60,090 nucleotides of DNA from Arenivirga flava (GCF_030161575.1 NZ_BSUL01000002.1:1-60090); one strand, 5' to 3'; numbered from the stretch's first letter, positions 1-8,880 are shown. The notes: generated from the sequence alone by a model not told the origin. Numbers and translations: made by a program.

Positions 1-372
1 ATCGATGCCGCCCTGCGAGGTCTCGCGGAGCGATTCGAAACCTTCGAGCGCCGCGAAGTGCTCTTGTACCGCATCGAGCAGACCGTCGGAGCGACCAGGA
101 TCGACCGCCACAGTGGTGCGTCCGGTCCAGCGCTTGACTCCGTCATCGGAACAGCTCAGCAGAACGCCTTCCTGCTGCTGTTGGATTGCATCCGGGGAGA
201 CATCGGGGACCAGCTCAGCGATCTGTCGCTCCACCTGCATCGTCGTTTGCTTCGCTGTCTCGAGCGTGATCGTCTCGTCCACCACCGGTTCCTCCTCCAC
301 GCTGGCGCACGCGGTGAGCGTCATCACTGCACCGAGCACCGCCATACCTGCGACTTTGCGCATTCTCGACAT
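1..372 (-). CDS. Lipoprotein, partial (C-terminus beyond window edge)
   Basis: The visible 124 residues begin with a short basic stretch, a hydrophobic core and a lipobox ending TLTACAS, so the product should be a membrane-anchored lipoprotein. The body shares spaced motifs (QQQ, a GVLL.C segment, WTGR.TV) with the lipoprotein at 1936-2430, so the two are paralogues flanking the hydrolase gene. The ATG at 372 overlaps the hydrolase stop by one base (TGATG), which suggests translational coupling. No enzymatic motif is visible. The function is unknown; a role beside the neighbouring secretion-related genes is inference. Confidence 0.75.
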   Translation of the reverse strand, partial: MSRMRKVAGMAVLGAVMTLTACASVEEEPVVDETITLETAKQTTMQVERQIAELVPDVSPDAIQQQQEGVLLSCSDDGVKRWTGRTTVAVDPGRSDGLLDAVQEHFAALEGFESLRETSQGGID

Positions 373-1780
373 CACCGGTCCATCCTCGCGCGCATGTCCA
401 GGAGCGCCTCCAAGTTCTTGTCCTCCTGCGTTGCGATCAGGGTGTGATTCTCCGTCAGTCCGGCGCCGGACGCGCTCCGGATCTCGCCGGGCGGGGTCGG
501 TGCCCAGGGATTTGTCGTCGTCGGAATGTAGATCGTCGAGTCCTCGTCGGATTCGTAGATCGTGCTCGTGAAAGCGGGATCCGTATCAGGCACGTTCCCT
601 TCACCGACGAGCCCGAAGTCCTGCGCGACCGATAGGAAGTCGGTGTATGACCAATGGTGGTAGCCGGTGTCGCCGTCGGCGTCCCAGCCCTGCGGCATCC
701 AGGCGCCGGCCAGCGAGTGCACCTGGTCATAGTGCGCGCCGGCGACCTCCGATCCCGTCGTCGCTGCGAGACCCCAGCTGTGCCCCATCGCGATGCTCTG
801 GCTGCCGTCAATGCGGGGATCGGCCCGGATCCCGTCCTGGAAAGCAGCGAGCGCGGAGCCGGTATCCAGTGCGAGCTGCTGGGCGTTGGCCTCGTTGATC
901 CCGACGAAGGTGTCGACGGGCTTGCCGAGCTCGCGAGTTTGCCCCGGGAACTCGGCACCTTTCCAGACGAAACCGACCGCCCCGGAGTTCTCTCCGGTGA
1001 ACCACTTCGCTGCCTCTTGCACGGAACCGTCGTAGAACGACTGCATGTTCGTGAATGTACCCGGCGTGTAGGTGATGACGCGGTGGTACTCCTTCGTGAA
1101 GTCACCGACCATTTCGACGATGTGCCCGCGGTCGCGGTCCCAGAGATAGAGCTGCACGCTGCCCTCAGCGACCTTAGCGACGTAGGTGCGCTCATCGCGA
1201 AGTTTCTCGAGATGATCAGCGAATACCTCCTCACGGAGCGCTCCGCTCGGCCTGGATTCCTCGGCGCTGCGGATTTCCTCGTCGATCGTCGTCAGCGCTC
1301 TTGTCGCGTTAACCCGGTTCGCGGCTGCGCGGGCGAGGGGTGGGATCCCTCCGAGGGCGCCGATGGCACCGGCGGCCCCGAGGACCAGCGCGGTCTGCTG
1401 AGGCTCGCCCAATGACGCCCACCATGTCCGATGGCCGCTCCCAGCCGACGCCCCGTCTCGCCGGCTTGCTCGTCGACCCCGGTGAACTCGAGGATCGCGC
1501 CCCGCACTCCGGCCTTCTCGACAGCGAGCAGGTTGGCGACCGCACCAACACGAGCCTGATGGATGCTCGTGGTCTGAGCGAGTACGCCCTCGACAGCAGC
1601 CGAACCCAACTGGACGGCTCCGATGAGCAACGTCGATTCGCTGAGCAGACTCGATGCGGCAGACGACTTCGATCGTGAACACGGGCTCTCTTTCACATCG
1701 GCTGTCGCGCATCTGGCGAGCAACATCGACCCGAGAGGCGCCGCGATCAGCAGCCGTTGTTGTCGCATGGGCTTGGTCAT
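372..1780 (-). pseudogene. DUF1023-type alpha/beta hydrolase, frameshifted near 1418
   Basis: The C-terminal part (372 to about 1418) has the nucleophile elbow GHSWG followed by HSLAGAWMPQGW and a late His in TENHTLIA, typical of DUF1023 alpha/beta hydrolases, which often carry an N-terminal WXG100-like helical region. That helical region (AVQLGSAAVEGVLAQTTSI onward) lies in another frame from 1780 or from an inner GTG at 1696. One added base in the CCC run at 1418-1420 would join both frames. The gene lies between two paralogous lipoproteins and downstream of a truncated FHA protein. Whether this is a real mutation or a sequencing error cannot be decided from the sequence alone. The substrate is unknown. 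Confidence 0.7.
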
Positions 1781-1935
1781 TTCACTACCGTCGTCGTCGT
1801 GGCTCAGCCTCCCTCAGCTTCGTTGCCGCAGCGCGAAGTCACGAGAAGGCTGACCGCGGGGCGATCCGGCGGGAGGAAGTCAGTCACGGACACGCCCGCA
1901 TCTCCACACTCCGACATTTCGAGCCGGATTCGATT

Positions 1936-2430
1936 TCAGACGACCAGACCTGGGTGCTCGTCATCAGCGAGCGGGAAGCACGGCGAGGCGGAGGCCACAC
2001 CGATACTCATTTCCTCCGCCCAAGGCGACACGAGATACGAATCGCCATCGGCTCCGAGCAGCTGCACCCGCGGCTCGCCGGAGATCGTCTGGTCCCACCG
2101 TGCAGCGAAGCCTCGTTCCTCGAATGCCGCTGCGATGCTCGCCAACGTCGCTTCGAGATCCGGCAGCTCGGACAGCACGACGGTCGCCCTTCCAGTCCAT
2201 TGCGCGCTGCCCTCCGACTCGCACGCCATCAGCACACCGGTGTCGGGCTGCTCGAGTGATGCGATCAGCTCCTGCGGCAGCAAGGCAACGATCGCCTCCT
2301 GCTGCTGTTGCGCAGCGCGCTTGGCCGATTCGAGATCCTGGGCCACCGGGTCCTCCGTTCCGCACCCCGTCAAGAGCATCGCGATGACGAGCGCGCCGAC
2401 GGTCGCCGTTGCTCGTGCTCTGCCCCTCAT
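1936..2430 (-). CDS. Lipoprotein, paralogue of the gene at 1-372
   Basis: A 164-residue protein starts with MRGRAR, a hydrophobic segment and the lipobox LLTGCG, so it should be exported and lipid-anchored. Residues 35-55 are rich in Gln and Ala and look helical. Further on, GVLMAC and WTGRATVV align with the protein encoded at 1-372. Its ATG overlaps the stop of the upstream FHA gene (ATGA, 2427-2430), so the two are probably co-transcribed. I do not recognise a named family. Confidence 0.75.
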   Translation of the reverse strand: MRGRARATATVGALVIAMLLTGCGTEDPVAQDLESAKRAAQQQQEAIVALLPQELIASLEQPDTGVLMACESEGSAQWTGRATVVLSELPDLEATLASIAAAFEERGFAARWDQTISGEPRVQLLGADGDSYLVSPWAEEMSIGVASASPCFPLADDEHPGLVV

Positions 2431-2921
2431 CGCTCCATCACCGCCTTGATGTCCTCTAGAGCGCGCTGGTTATCGGCTTCGCGAGCGATGACGTCGAGCT
2501 GCAGGCTCGCGTGACGGCGGGACACCTTCGGATCGTTCAACCGGATCTGCGCAGCCGAATCCCGGCCGATGAAAGCCACCCCGTCGCCCAAGGGAACCGT
2601 GCGCCGCTCACGGCGCGGCTCCTCCACCACGACCGTCGCCCGCGCAGTCACGAAGGCGTCGTCCGGACCCTCCGGGCTCGTTACCGACACCAACGCACCC
2701 GAGCCGATCCCGGCCTCGTGCACGGACAACAACGGGCTCAGCACGCGTGGGGCGGTACGCCCGCCGCCATCCGTCCACAACGTCACCGGCTGCCGCAGCC
2801 GCTGCTCCACCGTCTGCCGGAACAGCGCCGACGCGAGATCCCCGACCGTCGCCGTCGCGTCGCACGACACCACCACGTCGTCGTCGCCGCGCTCCGAACG
2901 CACCGTCAGCTTCAATCGCAC
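2427..2921 (-). CDS. Truncated FHA-domain protein (EssC/FtsK-like N-terminus)
   Basis: Residues 1-85 look like a ubiquitin-like N-terminal domain. Residues 105-145 form an FHA core (GVAFIGRDSAAQIRLNDPK, then SRRHASLQL) that would bind phosphothreonine peptides. In actinobacteria this pair of domains usually opens a large FtsK/SpoIIIE-type ATPase of a type VII (ESX-like) secretion system. Here the protein ends at 164 residues with an unrelated helical tail (ADNQRALEDIKAVMER), so a deletion probably fused the FHA domain to the end of another gene. It is coupled by ATGA to the next lipoprotein gene. It could instead be a genuine short FHA adaptor. Confidence 0.65.
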   Translation of the reverse strand: MRLKLTVRSERGDDDVVVSCDATATVGDLASALFRQTVEQRLRQPVTLWTDGGGRTAPRVLSPLLSVHEAGIGSGALVSVTSPEGPDDAFVTARATVVVEEPRRERRTVPLGDGVAFIGRDSAAQIRLNDPKVSRRHASLQLDVIAREADNQRALEDIKAVMER

Positions 2922-3118
2922 GTCGATCCCCCGATATCCCGCCGCCTGCGCAGCGCGTCGAGCCTAGTCAGGCACGGTCGCAAGCGTGGCTCATTCGGGG
3001 AGGGCAGCAGGACTACAGCAGCACAACGCATGACGACGACCACGACGGTCTTCACGGAACCAGCTGATCAGCCGAGCTCACACCCGTCTCATCAACCGTC
3101 CATCCGACCGTCTCTTCG

Positions 3119-3406
3119 GTGGAAGTGCTGGGACACTACTCCAACCACGCGAGGGCCGCGAATGCAGTGATCGAGCTGCTGGATCGGGCTTCTCGGGGCG
3201 AGATCCGGCTTCCGCGGCTCGAGACACCTGCTGTGAATAAAACCCTCGAGCGGTCGGGAAGGTTGTCGAAGGCGCGGATCGACGAGCTCGTTGAGCGGCA
3301 TCAAGCGGGCGAGTCTGCCCGGGCGCTGGCCGTCGAGTTCGAGGTGCACCGCGAGACGATCCGCGCGCTGCTGAAGCGGCGCGGGCTGCCAACTCGGTCG
3401 AGGTGA
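3119..3406 (+). CDS. Small helix-turn-helix protein
   Basis: A 95-residue protein from a GTG start. The second half (GRLSKARIDELVERHQAG to the end) is a resolvase-type helix-turn-helix with the pattern ARALAVEFEVHRETIRALL. Similar stand-alone proteins are found near serine recombinases on actinobacterial mobile elements, and a recombinase remnant lies just beyond the IS element. No convincing ribosome-binding site precedes the start, so an earlier in-frame start is possible. The role is inferred to be DNA binding. Confidence 0.6.
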   Translation: MEVLGHYSNHARAANAVIELLDRASRGEIRLPRLETPAVNKTLERSGRLSKARIDELVERHQAGESARALAVEFEVHRETIRALLKRRGLPTRSR

Positions 3407-3498
3407 CCGTCCACGCCCTAGCAATGAGGTCGCGCCGCCGCACGTTTCGAGCGCCTTACGAGTCCCAGTCCTAATCTCCGACAAACCACAGATGGGAT

Positions 3499-3518
3499 TG
3501 CCCCGAGTTTGGTTGACA
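3499..3518. repeat. IS3 left terminal inverted repeat
   Basis: TGCCCCGAGTTTGGTTGACA; it matches the reverse complement of the right end at 19 of 20 positions. A few further bases outside it also pair, so the true end may lie 3-4 bp further out. Confidence 0.85.
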
Positions 3519-3536
3519 GTCGGGGGGTTGTAGAAA

Positions 3537-4418
3537 TCAGGCCGCCTTTGCGGCCGTGTAGATCATCTCAAACTCGACCGGGGTGAGTTTCCCGAGGCCG
3601 CGTTGGCGGCGGCGCCGGTTGTACTTCGTCTCGATCCAGGACACCATCGCCAGGCGCAAGTCCTGCCGGGTTTCCCACCGGCGCGTGTTGAGGACGTTCT
3701 TCTGCAGCAGCGCGAAGAAGCTCTCCATGCTCGCGTTGTCGCCAGCGCCGTAGGAGCGGCCCATCGACCCGACGAGCCCGTGACGTTGCAGGAGCTCGTG
3801 GGTCTTCTTGGCACAAAATTGGCCGCCTCGGTCGGAGTGGCAGATCGTGCCGACCGGGGAGCGCAACGCGATCGCGTTGCGCAGGGCTGCGCGGACGAGT
3901 TCGCCGCGCATGCGGTCGCCGATGGAGTAGCCGACGATCTTGTTCGACCAGAGGTCCTTGATCGCGCAGATGTAGACCTTGCCCTCCCGGGTCGGGTGCT
4001 CGGAGATGTCCCACAACCAGACCGTGTTCGGCCCGGCCGCGACGAACCGGTGCCGGACGACGCCGTGCTCGTCGACGATCGCGAGGAGATCGTCGTGCGG
4101 GGCGGGCCCGGCGCTGCCGGCCTTGCTGCGTTTGGGGTGGTGTGAGGCCTGGATGCCCGCGATACGACACAGTCGCGCCACCCGGTTCTCGCCCACGACC
4201 AGGTCGTGCTCACTGGCGAGCTCGTCGGTCAGGAACCGGTACCCGAGCGTCGCGTCCTTGTCGTGCTCGACGCGCAGCGCGTCGATGACATGCGCGTCGT
4301 CCCAGTCCCGCTGGGACACCGGCTCCGCCAACCACTGGTAATACCCCTGCCTCGAGAGGCCGAGGACCCGCAACGCCACCGCGACCGGCACCCGCACGCG
4401 GGCGCCGGGCTCGGCCAT
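3537..4418 (-). CDS. IS3 transposase OrfB (DDE integrase)
   Basis: The 293-residue product has an IS3 HTH_21-like N-terminus (ALRVLGLSRQGYYQWL) and an rve integrase core. The catalytic acidic residues are visible: Asp in TVWLWDISEH, Asp in CHSDRGGQF, and Glu in DNASMESFFALL. The ending TPVEFEMIY is typical for the family. The protein is normally made as an OrfAB fusion by -1 frameshifting from orfA; the ATG at 4418 is in the orfB frame, but the frame is open back to the slippery site. Confidence 0.93.
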   Translation of the reverse strand: MAEPGARVRVPVAVALRVLGLSRQGYYQWLAEPVSQRDWDDAHVIDALRVEHDKDATLGYRFLTDELASEHDLVVGENRVARLCRIAGIQASHHPKRSKAGSAGPAPHDDLLAIVDEHGVVRHRFVAAGPNTVWLWDISEHPTREGKVYICAIKDLWSNKIVGYSIGDRMRGELVRAALRNAIALRSPVGTICHSDRGGQFCAKKTHELLQRHGLVGSMGRSYGAGDNASMESFFALLQKNVLNTRRWETRQDLRLAMVSWIETKYNRRRRQRGLGKLTPVEFEMIYTAAKAA

Positions 4419-4438
4419 CTCTCGGACGAGCGGGAAGA

Positions 4439-4448
4439 CTATTTTCCC
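4439..4448 (-). promoter_or_regulatory. Programmed -1 frameshift site of IS3
   Basis: On the minus strand the last sense codons of orfA read GGA AAA TAG, preceded by a G, giving the X XXY YYZ heptamer G GGA AAA at 4448-4442. Slipping back one base gives AAA ATA GTC TTC, which continues as IVFPLVREMAEPG into orfB. This is the expected OrfAB junction. Confidence 0.85.
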
Positions 4449-4735
4449 GGCAGGTTTGCCTGCGACAGATACGCCGCCGCCCGCCGCAGCACCTCGTTCT
4501 CCTGCTCGAGCAAACGGATCCGCTTCCTCGCTTCACGCAGTTCGGCACGGTCGGCGTCGCTCGCACCGGCACGAACGCCGTCTTCGATGTCGGCGCGCTT
4601 GATCCAGTTCGTCAACGAGCCTTCGGAGATCCCGAAGTCCTTCGCGATCTGGACCAGCGGCGCTTGCCCGCGTCGGGCGACGGCCACGACATCGTCACGG
4701 AACTCTTTCGGATACGGCTTCGGCACAGGGAACAT
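4439..4735 (-). CDS. IS3 transposase OrfA (helix-turn-helix)
   Basis: This 98-residue protein has the IS3/IS911 HTH (YPKEFRDDVVAVARRG, then IAKDFGISEGSLTNWIKRAD) followed by a leucine-zipper-like helix (RIRLLEQENEVLRRAAAYL). The HTH recognises the terminal repeats and the zipper allows multimerisation in this family. It ends with a TAG immediately after the slippery sequence that lets ribosomes enter orfB. Confidence 0.93.
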   Translation of the reverse strand: MFPVPKPYPKEFRDDVVAVARRGQAPLVQIAKDFGISEGSLTNWIKRADIEDGVRAGASDADRAELREARKRIRLLEQENEVLRRAAAYLSQANLPGK

Positions 4736-4771
4736 CCTTCCATCAGAGACCCACGGGCCTCAGAACTCAGA

Positions 4772-4791
4772 TGTCAACCAAAGTCGGGGCA
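4772..4791. repeat. IS3 right terminal inverted repeat
   Basis: TGTCAACCAAAGTCGGGGCA, the inverted partner of 3499-3518. The recombinase remnant resumes directly after it. Confidence 0.85.
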
Positions 4792-6207
4792 GTCCCCGGC
4801 ATGCTGGCCGTGATCAATGAGTACCAGTCCAAGGCTTCAGGAGCTGACATCGCCTTCAAGATGGGCGAGAAGGCCAGGCGCGGTGGAACGCTCGGCAAGG
4901 CCAAGCTCGGCTACCTCAACGTGATCGACTCGAGCGAGGGCCGGCAAATCCGCACGGTCGGTCTCGACCCGGATCGGGCCCCCTTCGTCAAGCTCGCGTT
5001 CGAGCTTTACGCCACCGGCAACTACACCCTCAATGACATCGTGGACGAGTTGACGGAGCGCGGCCTCACTACGCGCCCGACAGCAAGTCGCCCCGCCGGC
5101 CCGGTATCGGTCAACAAGATCCACCAGATGCTCACCGACAGTTACTACGTCGGCATCGTCAGCTACAAGGGCGAGCAGTTCGCCGGGCGCCACGAGCCGC
5201 TGATTGACGAAGAACTGTTCAATGCCGTACAGGCACTCGTCGAATCACGAGGTCGTTCGGGTGAGCGTCGCCGTGAGCACCACCATTACCTCAAGGGCTC
5301 CGTCTACTGCGGTGAATGCAGGCGCCGATTCGGTGTCGAGCAGCGTCTCATCCTGCAGCGGGCGGTTGGGCGCAATGGCGGCGAGTACTACTACTTCTTC
5401 TGCCCTGGCCGGCGAGAGCGCGACTGCAACCAGCCGCACCACAACGTGCTGCGCGTTGAGTACGCGGTCGAGGACTTCTACAAGACGAAGCGCTTCGGCC
5501 CCGACTTCATCGCTGCGATGCGCGACCTCATGACGGGCACGATCGCCGACCAGTCCGACGCTCAGCGCCTGCTCCAGCGACAGCTCCGCGAGCAGCTCAA
5601 GTCCTACGACGTGCAGGAGGAGAACCTCCTCGATCTCGCGGCCGATCCCGAGGTTCCGCAGGCTCGCATCCGGGCGCGACTGTCCAAGATCAAGCTCGAG
5701 CGCGAGCGCCTCTCCGGACAGCTTGGTGGCGTCGAGACCGATCTCAAGATGGGCGTGCGCTACATCGAGGCCAACCTTCGTCTCCTCGAGAACCCGCAGG
5801 AGCTCTACGTGGTCGCGGAGGACGAGGTTCGGCGCCGGCTCAACCAGGCGATCTTCCACCGGCTCTACATCAGCGATGAGGTCGTGGAGGGCGCCGAGCT
5901 CAACGAGCCGCTCGGCCAGTTGCTGGCGACGGAGGCAGCCTACCGAGCATCGGACGCTGGGCTCGGGGCTGAGGCGATCAAGGCGGCTTACAACGCTGCA
6001 TTCGCGCGGAACGTCCCCGCAAAGCAGAAGGCCGCCCAGGAGGACGGCCTTCTCGACAGCTCACAGCGCATGACGACGACTTGGACTTACTTGATCACCG
6101 CCGCTTCAGCGGACGGTGTTTCTAATAAGCCTCCTATGGTGGAGATGGGGGAATTGAACCCCCGTCCATCGCTGAGTTTGCACGTCTTCTCCGGGCGCAG
6201 CTCATGA
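4792..6207 (+). pseudogene. Large serine recombinase lacking its catalytic domain
   Basis: The readable sequence begins GMLAVINEYQSKASGADIA, the segment that follows the resolvase catalytic domain in large serine recombinases. It then has the Recombinase domain (LGYLNVID to KIHQMLTDSYYVGIVSYKG), a zinc ribbon (CGEC about 165 residues in, FFCPGRRERDC later) and a long coiled coil. The N-terminal 130-150 residues with the catalytic Ser are absent, and I see no trace of them left of the IS. The protein should therefore be inactive. Its 3' end runs antisense into the tmRNA gene (6137-6207), which suggests its element integrated at the ssrA 3' end. Confidence 0.8.
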
Positions 6208-6507
6208 AGGCGTTCTACTCGGCCCCGATCCTTGCCATGAGCCCCTGGATCGACAGGCCCAGCCCGAGTACAAGTCCCGCGCGACGCTCAGGCGTCGCCG
6301 CGCAGCGAGCCTCCTAGATGACGCCAGGAACCGGGGCGGAGGCGAACCCGGTCTGACGGACTTACGCGCTGGCCTTAGGCGGCGAGGGCGAAGTCGGTGC
6401 GCTTAGCATTGGCACCTATTGGTTTGCGGAGGGCGTTAACGAGATAACCCCGCGTCCTCGGCCCGCTTCTCGTGCGCATCCAGGCGATGTCGAAACCGAT
6501 CATCCCC
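6137..6507 (-). ncRNA. ssrA: tmRNA
   Basis: The minus strand starts GGGGATGATCGGTTTCGAC, a hallmark tmRNA 5' end, and finishes with GGTTCAATTCC, CATCTCC and ACCA. The 5' GGGGATG pairs with the 3' CATCTCC to form the acceptor stem. The tag reading frame at 6413-6375 gives ANAKRTDFALAA followed by TAA, close to known actinobacterial tags. With SmpB (8407-8880) it rescues stalled ribosomes and marks the nascent chain for proteolysis. The 371-nt length is normal. The 3' end seems to have served as an integration target for the element on its left. Confidence 0.96.
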
Positions 6508-6622
6508 CTGCGGGCCGTCGTCATGCGCTGTGGAGTTGCCAAGCCGCCCTCGCGAGCGGTGTCCGCCGTTTCCGGCGGGCCGTTCAGTGTAACCCGCATC
6601 CCGCCCGCGGCGCATGCCCCGC

Positions 6623-6648
6623 GCATCCGCTCAGAGCGAAGCGGATGC
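6623..6648. repeat. Inverted pair of the GCGGATGC octamer upstream of cysK
   Basis: GCATCCGCT and AGCGGATGC form 9-bp arms around an 8-base loop. It lies between ssrA and cysK. There is no T-tract, so terminator activity is uncertain. Confidence 0.5.
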
Positions 6649-6736
6649 ATCGAGCCGTCACGCGAGGTCACCGCTCACCCGCTCTCACTAGGCTTCGCAA
6701 CGACCCGTCCGACCGACAAGGGAGCGTCTGCAACCC

Positions 6737-7669
6737 ATGGCCAACATCCACGCCGACATCACCGGTGCCTTCGGCAAGACCCCGCTCGTGCGACTGAACC
6801 GCGTCACCGAGGGCGTCGGCGCCACCGTGCTGGGCAAGCTCGAGTTCTACAACCCCTCCGCCAGCGTCAAGGACCGCCTGGGCATCGCCATCGTCGACGC
6901 CGCCGAGGCGTCCGGTGCGCTGCAGCCCGGCGGCACGATCGTCGAGGGCACCAGCGGCAACACCGGCATCGCGCTCGCCGCGGTCGGCGCGGCGCGCGGC
7001 TACGAGGTCGTGCTCGCGATGCCCGAGACCATGTCGAACGAGCGCAAGCTGCTGCTGCGCGCCTACGGTGCCGAGCTCGTGCTCACCCCGGGCGGCGAGG
7101 GCATGAAGGGCGCCGTCGCCCGTGCCGAGCAGATCGCCGCCGAGCGCGAGGGCGCGGTGCTGGCGAGCCAGTTCGCGAACGAGGCGAACCCCGCCATCCA
7201 CCACGCGACCACCGGCCCCGAGATCTGGCAGGACACGGACGGCGAGGTCGACATCTTCGTCTCCGGCATCGGCACGGGCGGCACCATCACGGGCGCCGGC
7301 CGCTACCTGAAGGAGCAGAAGCCGGGCCTGCAGGTCGTCGGCGTCGAGCCCGCCGAGTCGCCGATCCTCAACGGCGGCAACCCGGGCCCGCACAAGATTC
7401 AGGGCATCGGCGCCAACTTCGTGCCGCCGATCCTCGACCGCGAGGTCTACGACGAGATCATCGACGTCGACATCGCGACCTCGGTGGCCACCGCCCGCCG
7501 CCTCGGCACGGAGGAGGGCATCCTCGCCGGCATCTCGTCGGGCGCCACGGTGCACGCCGCGCTCGAGCTCGCGAAGCGACCCGAGAACGCCGGCAAGACC
7601 ATCGTCGTGATCCTCGCCAGCTACGGCGAGCGCTACCTCTCGACGGTGCTCTACGAGGACCTGGCCTGA
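6737..7669 (+). CDS. cysK: Cysteine synthase A (O-acetylserine sulfhydrylase)
   Basis: This 310-residue PLP enzyme makes L-cysteine from O-acetylserine and sulfide in the cytosol. The PLP lysine lies in [11 protein letters not shown], the substrate loop is [12 protein letters not shown], and the phosphate-binding loop is [12 protein letters not shown]. The length is standard. The next gene, 26 bp downstream, is the serine acetyltransferase that supplies its substrate, so the two form the usual cysK-cysE unit. Confidence 0.96.
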   Translation: MANIHADITGAFGKTPLVRLNRVTEGVGATVLGKLEFYNPSASVKDRLGIAIVDAAEASGALQPGGTIVEGTSGNTGIALAAVGAARGYEVVLAMPETMSNERKLLLRAYGAELVLTPGGEGMKGAVARAEQIAAEREGAVLASQFANEANPAIHHATTGPEIWQDTDGEVDIFVSGIGTGGTITGAGRYLKEQKPGLQVVGVEPAESPILNGGNPGPHKIQGIGANFVPPILDREVYDEIIDVDIATSVATARRLGTEEGILAGISSGATVHAALELAKRPENAGKTIVVILASYGERYLSTVLYEDLA

Positions 7670-7695
7670 CCTCACGGCCCGATAGCCTTGGTCGC

Positions 7696-8244
7696 ATGAG
7701 GCTTCGCGAGGACGTGCGCGCCGTCCAGGCCCGCGACCCCGCCGCCCGGTCGGGCCTGGAGATCGTGCTCGCCTACTCCGGCATGCACGCGCTCTGGGCC
7801 CACCGGGCGTCCCACACCCTCTGGCGCGCGGGCCTGCGGCTGCCGGCCCGGCTGCTCTCACAGCTCGTCCGCTCGCTCACCGGCGTCGAGATCCATCCGG
7901 CCGCCCGCATCGGCCGCCGCGTCGTCATCGACCACGGCATGGGCGTCGTGATCGGCGCCACCGCGGTCGTCGGCGACGACGTGCTGATTTACCACGGCGT
8001 CACGCTCGGCGGGCGCACGCTGCGCACCGGCAAGCGCCACCCCACCATCGGCGACCGCGTCGTCATCGGCGCCGGCGCCAAGGTCATCGGCCCCGTCACG
8101 GTCGGCGCGGACACCCGCGTCGGCGCGAACGCCGTCGTCACCCGCGACGCGGCGCCGGGCAGCACGCTGGTCGGCGTGCCCGCACGGCAGATCGGCACCG
8201 GTCCAGCCGTACCCGTCGAGCTCGACCTGGGCGCGGGGATCTGA
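7696..8244 (+). CDS. cysE: Serine O-acetyltransferase
   Basis: The product (182 residues) transfers acetyl from acetyl-CoA to L-serine, the first step of cysteine synthesis. It starts [20 protein letters not shown] and then has the left-handed beta-helix hexapeptide repeats, including [20 protein letters not shown] and YHGVTLGG with the catalytic His. It is the short actinobacterial/EpsC-like form without the long N-terminal helical domain. The ATG at 7696 is chosen because the reading frame further upstream runs through cysK. Confidence 0.93.
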   Translation: MRLREDVRAVQARDPAARSGLEIVLAYSGMHALWAHRASHTLWRAGLRLPARLLSQLVRSLTGVEIHPAARIGRRVVIDHGMGVVIGATAVVGDDVLIYHGVTLGGRTLRTGKRHPTIGDRVVIGAGAKVIGPVTVGADTRVGANAVVTRDAAPGSTLVGVPARQIGTGPAVPVELDLGAGI

Positions 8245-8273
8245 GGCCGGGTCGCACCCGCCTCATCCTCCCG

Positions 8274-8337
8274 TTGGGGCGCATCGGCGACAACGGGGCG
8301 TGCGCCCGCATGCCCCAGCGTCGCCAAAGCGCCCCAA
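8274..8337. terminator. Imperfect 17-bp stem between convergent cysE and smpB
   Basis: Arms 8274-8290 and 8321-8337 pair at 15 of 17 positions around a 30-base loop. The position between two convergent genes fits a bidirectional terminator, although no T-tract is present. Confidence 0.45.
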
Positions 8338-8406
8338 AGGCTGGTGAGGACAGCGGAGGGGCGGAGAAGCAGGGGGCGATGTGCTGGGCGGAGCGCGGCC
8401 TGAGCC

Positions 8407-8880
8407 CTACTCCCCCAGGTTGCGGTAGCGCATGGCGCGCTGCGCCTCGCGGTTGTCCTGCTGCTCGCGCAGCGCCTGACGCTTGTCGTACTCGCGCTTG
8501 CCCTTCGCGATCGCGATCTCGACCTTGGCCCTGCCGTCGCTGAAGTAGATCCTGAGCGGCACGAGCGTGTAGCCGCCGCCCTGGATGCGCTGGCTGATCT
8601 TGATGATCTGCGCCTTGTGCAGCAGCAGCTTGCGCTTGCGGCGGGTCGCGTGGTTCGTCCACGAGCCCGATCCCCACTCGGGGATGTGCACGTTGTCGAG
8701 CCACGCCTCCTCGCGGTCGATGTACGCGTAGCCGTCCACCAGCGAGGCCTTGCCCTCGCGCAGCGACTTCACCTCGGTGCCCGAGAGCACGAGGCCCGCC
8801 TCGTAGGTGTCCTCGATCGAGTAGTCGTGTCGCGCCTTGCGGTTCGTCGCGACGACGCGCTCTCCCTGCTCCCTGGGCAC
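8407..8880 (-). CDS. smpB: SsrA-binding protein SmpB
   Basis: The 157-residue RNA-binding protein delivers tmRNA to stalled ribosomes. Family signatures are [33 protein letters not shown] and the basic tail [14 protein letters not shown]. The GTG at 8880 has a good ribosome-binding site (GAGGTGA). The gene lies downstream of ftsX, as is usual in actinobacteria, and 1.9 kb from ssrA, with cysK-cysE between them. Confidence 0.96.
   Translation of the reverse strand: MPREQGERVVATNRKARHDYSIEDTYEAGLVLSGTEVKSLREGKASLVDGYAYIDREEAWLDNVHIPEWGSGSWTNHATRRKRKLLLHKAQIIKISQRIQGGGYTLVPLRIYFSDGRAKVEIAIAKGKREYDKRQALREQQDNREAQRAMRYRNLGE

Larger units (their letters stand above)
3499..4791 (-). mobile_element. 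IS3-family insertion sequence, apparently complete
   Basis: The element is about 1.29 kb and is bounded by near-perfect 20-bp inverted repeats (19 of 20 match). Between them lie two minus-strand genes in the standard IS3 arrangement, orfA then orfB, linked by a slippery heptamer. The bases just outside the repeats (GAT left, GTC right) do not form a target duplication. Together with the missing 5' end of the recombinase on the right, this suggests a deletion adjacent to the IS after it inserted. Confidence 0.9.

Noticed and set aside
1696..1780. Lipoprotein signal at the start of the DUF1023 frame (LLARC)
   Set aside because: The residues before the Cys do not fit a lipobox well, and the true start may be the inner GTG at 1696.
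6375..6671. Minus-strand open frame ending in AKRTDFALAA
   Set aside because: The end is the tmRNA tag; the rest is tmRNA 5' half and upstream sequence, not a separate protein.
6668..7861. Long minus-strand open frame opposite cysK
   Set aside because: It is antisense to a certain gene, has the Arg/Ala/Gly composition typical of GC-rich shadow frames, and has no ribosome-binding site or domain.
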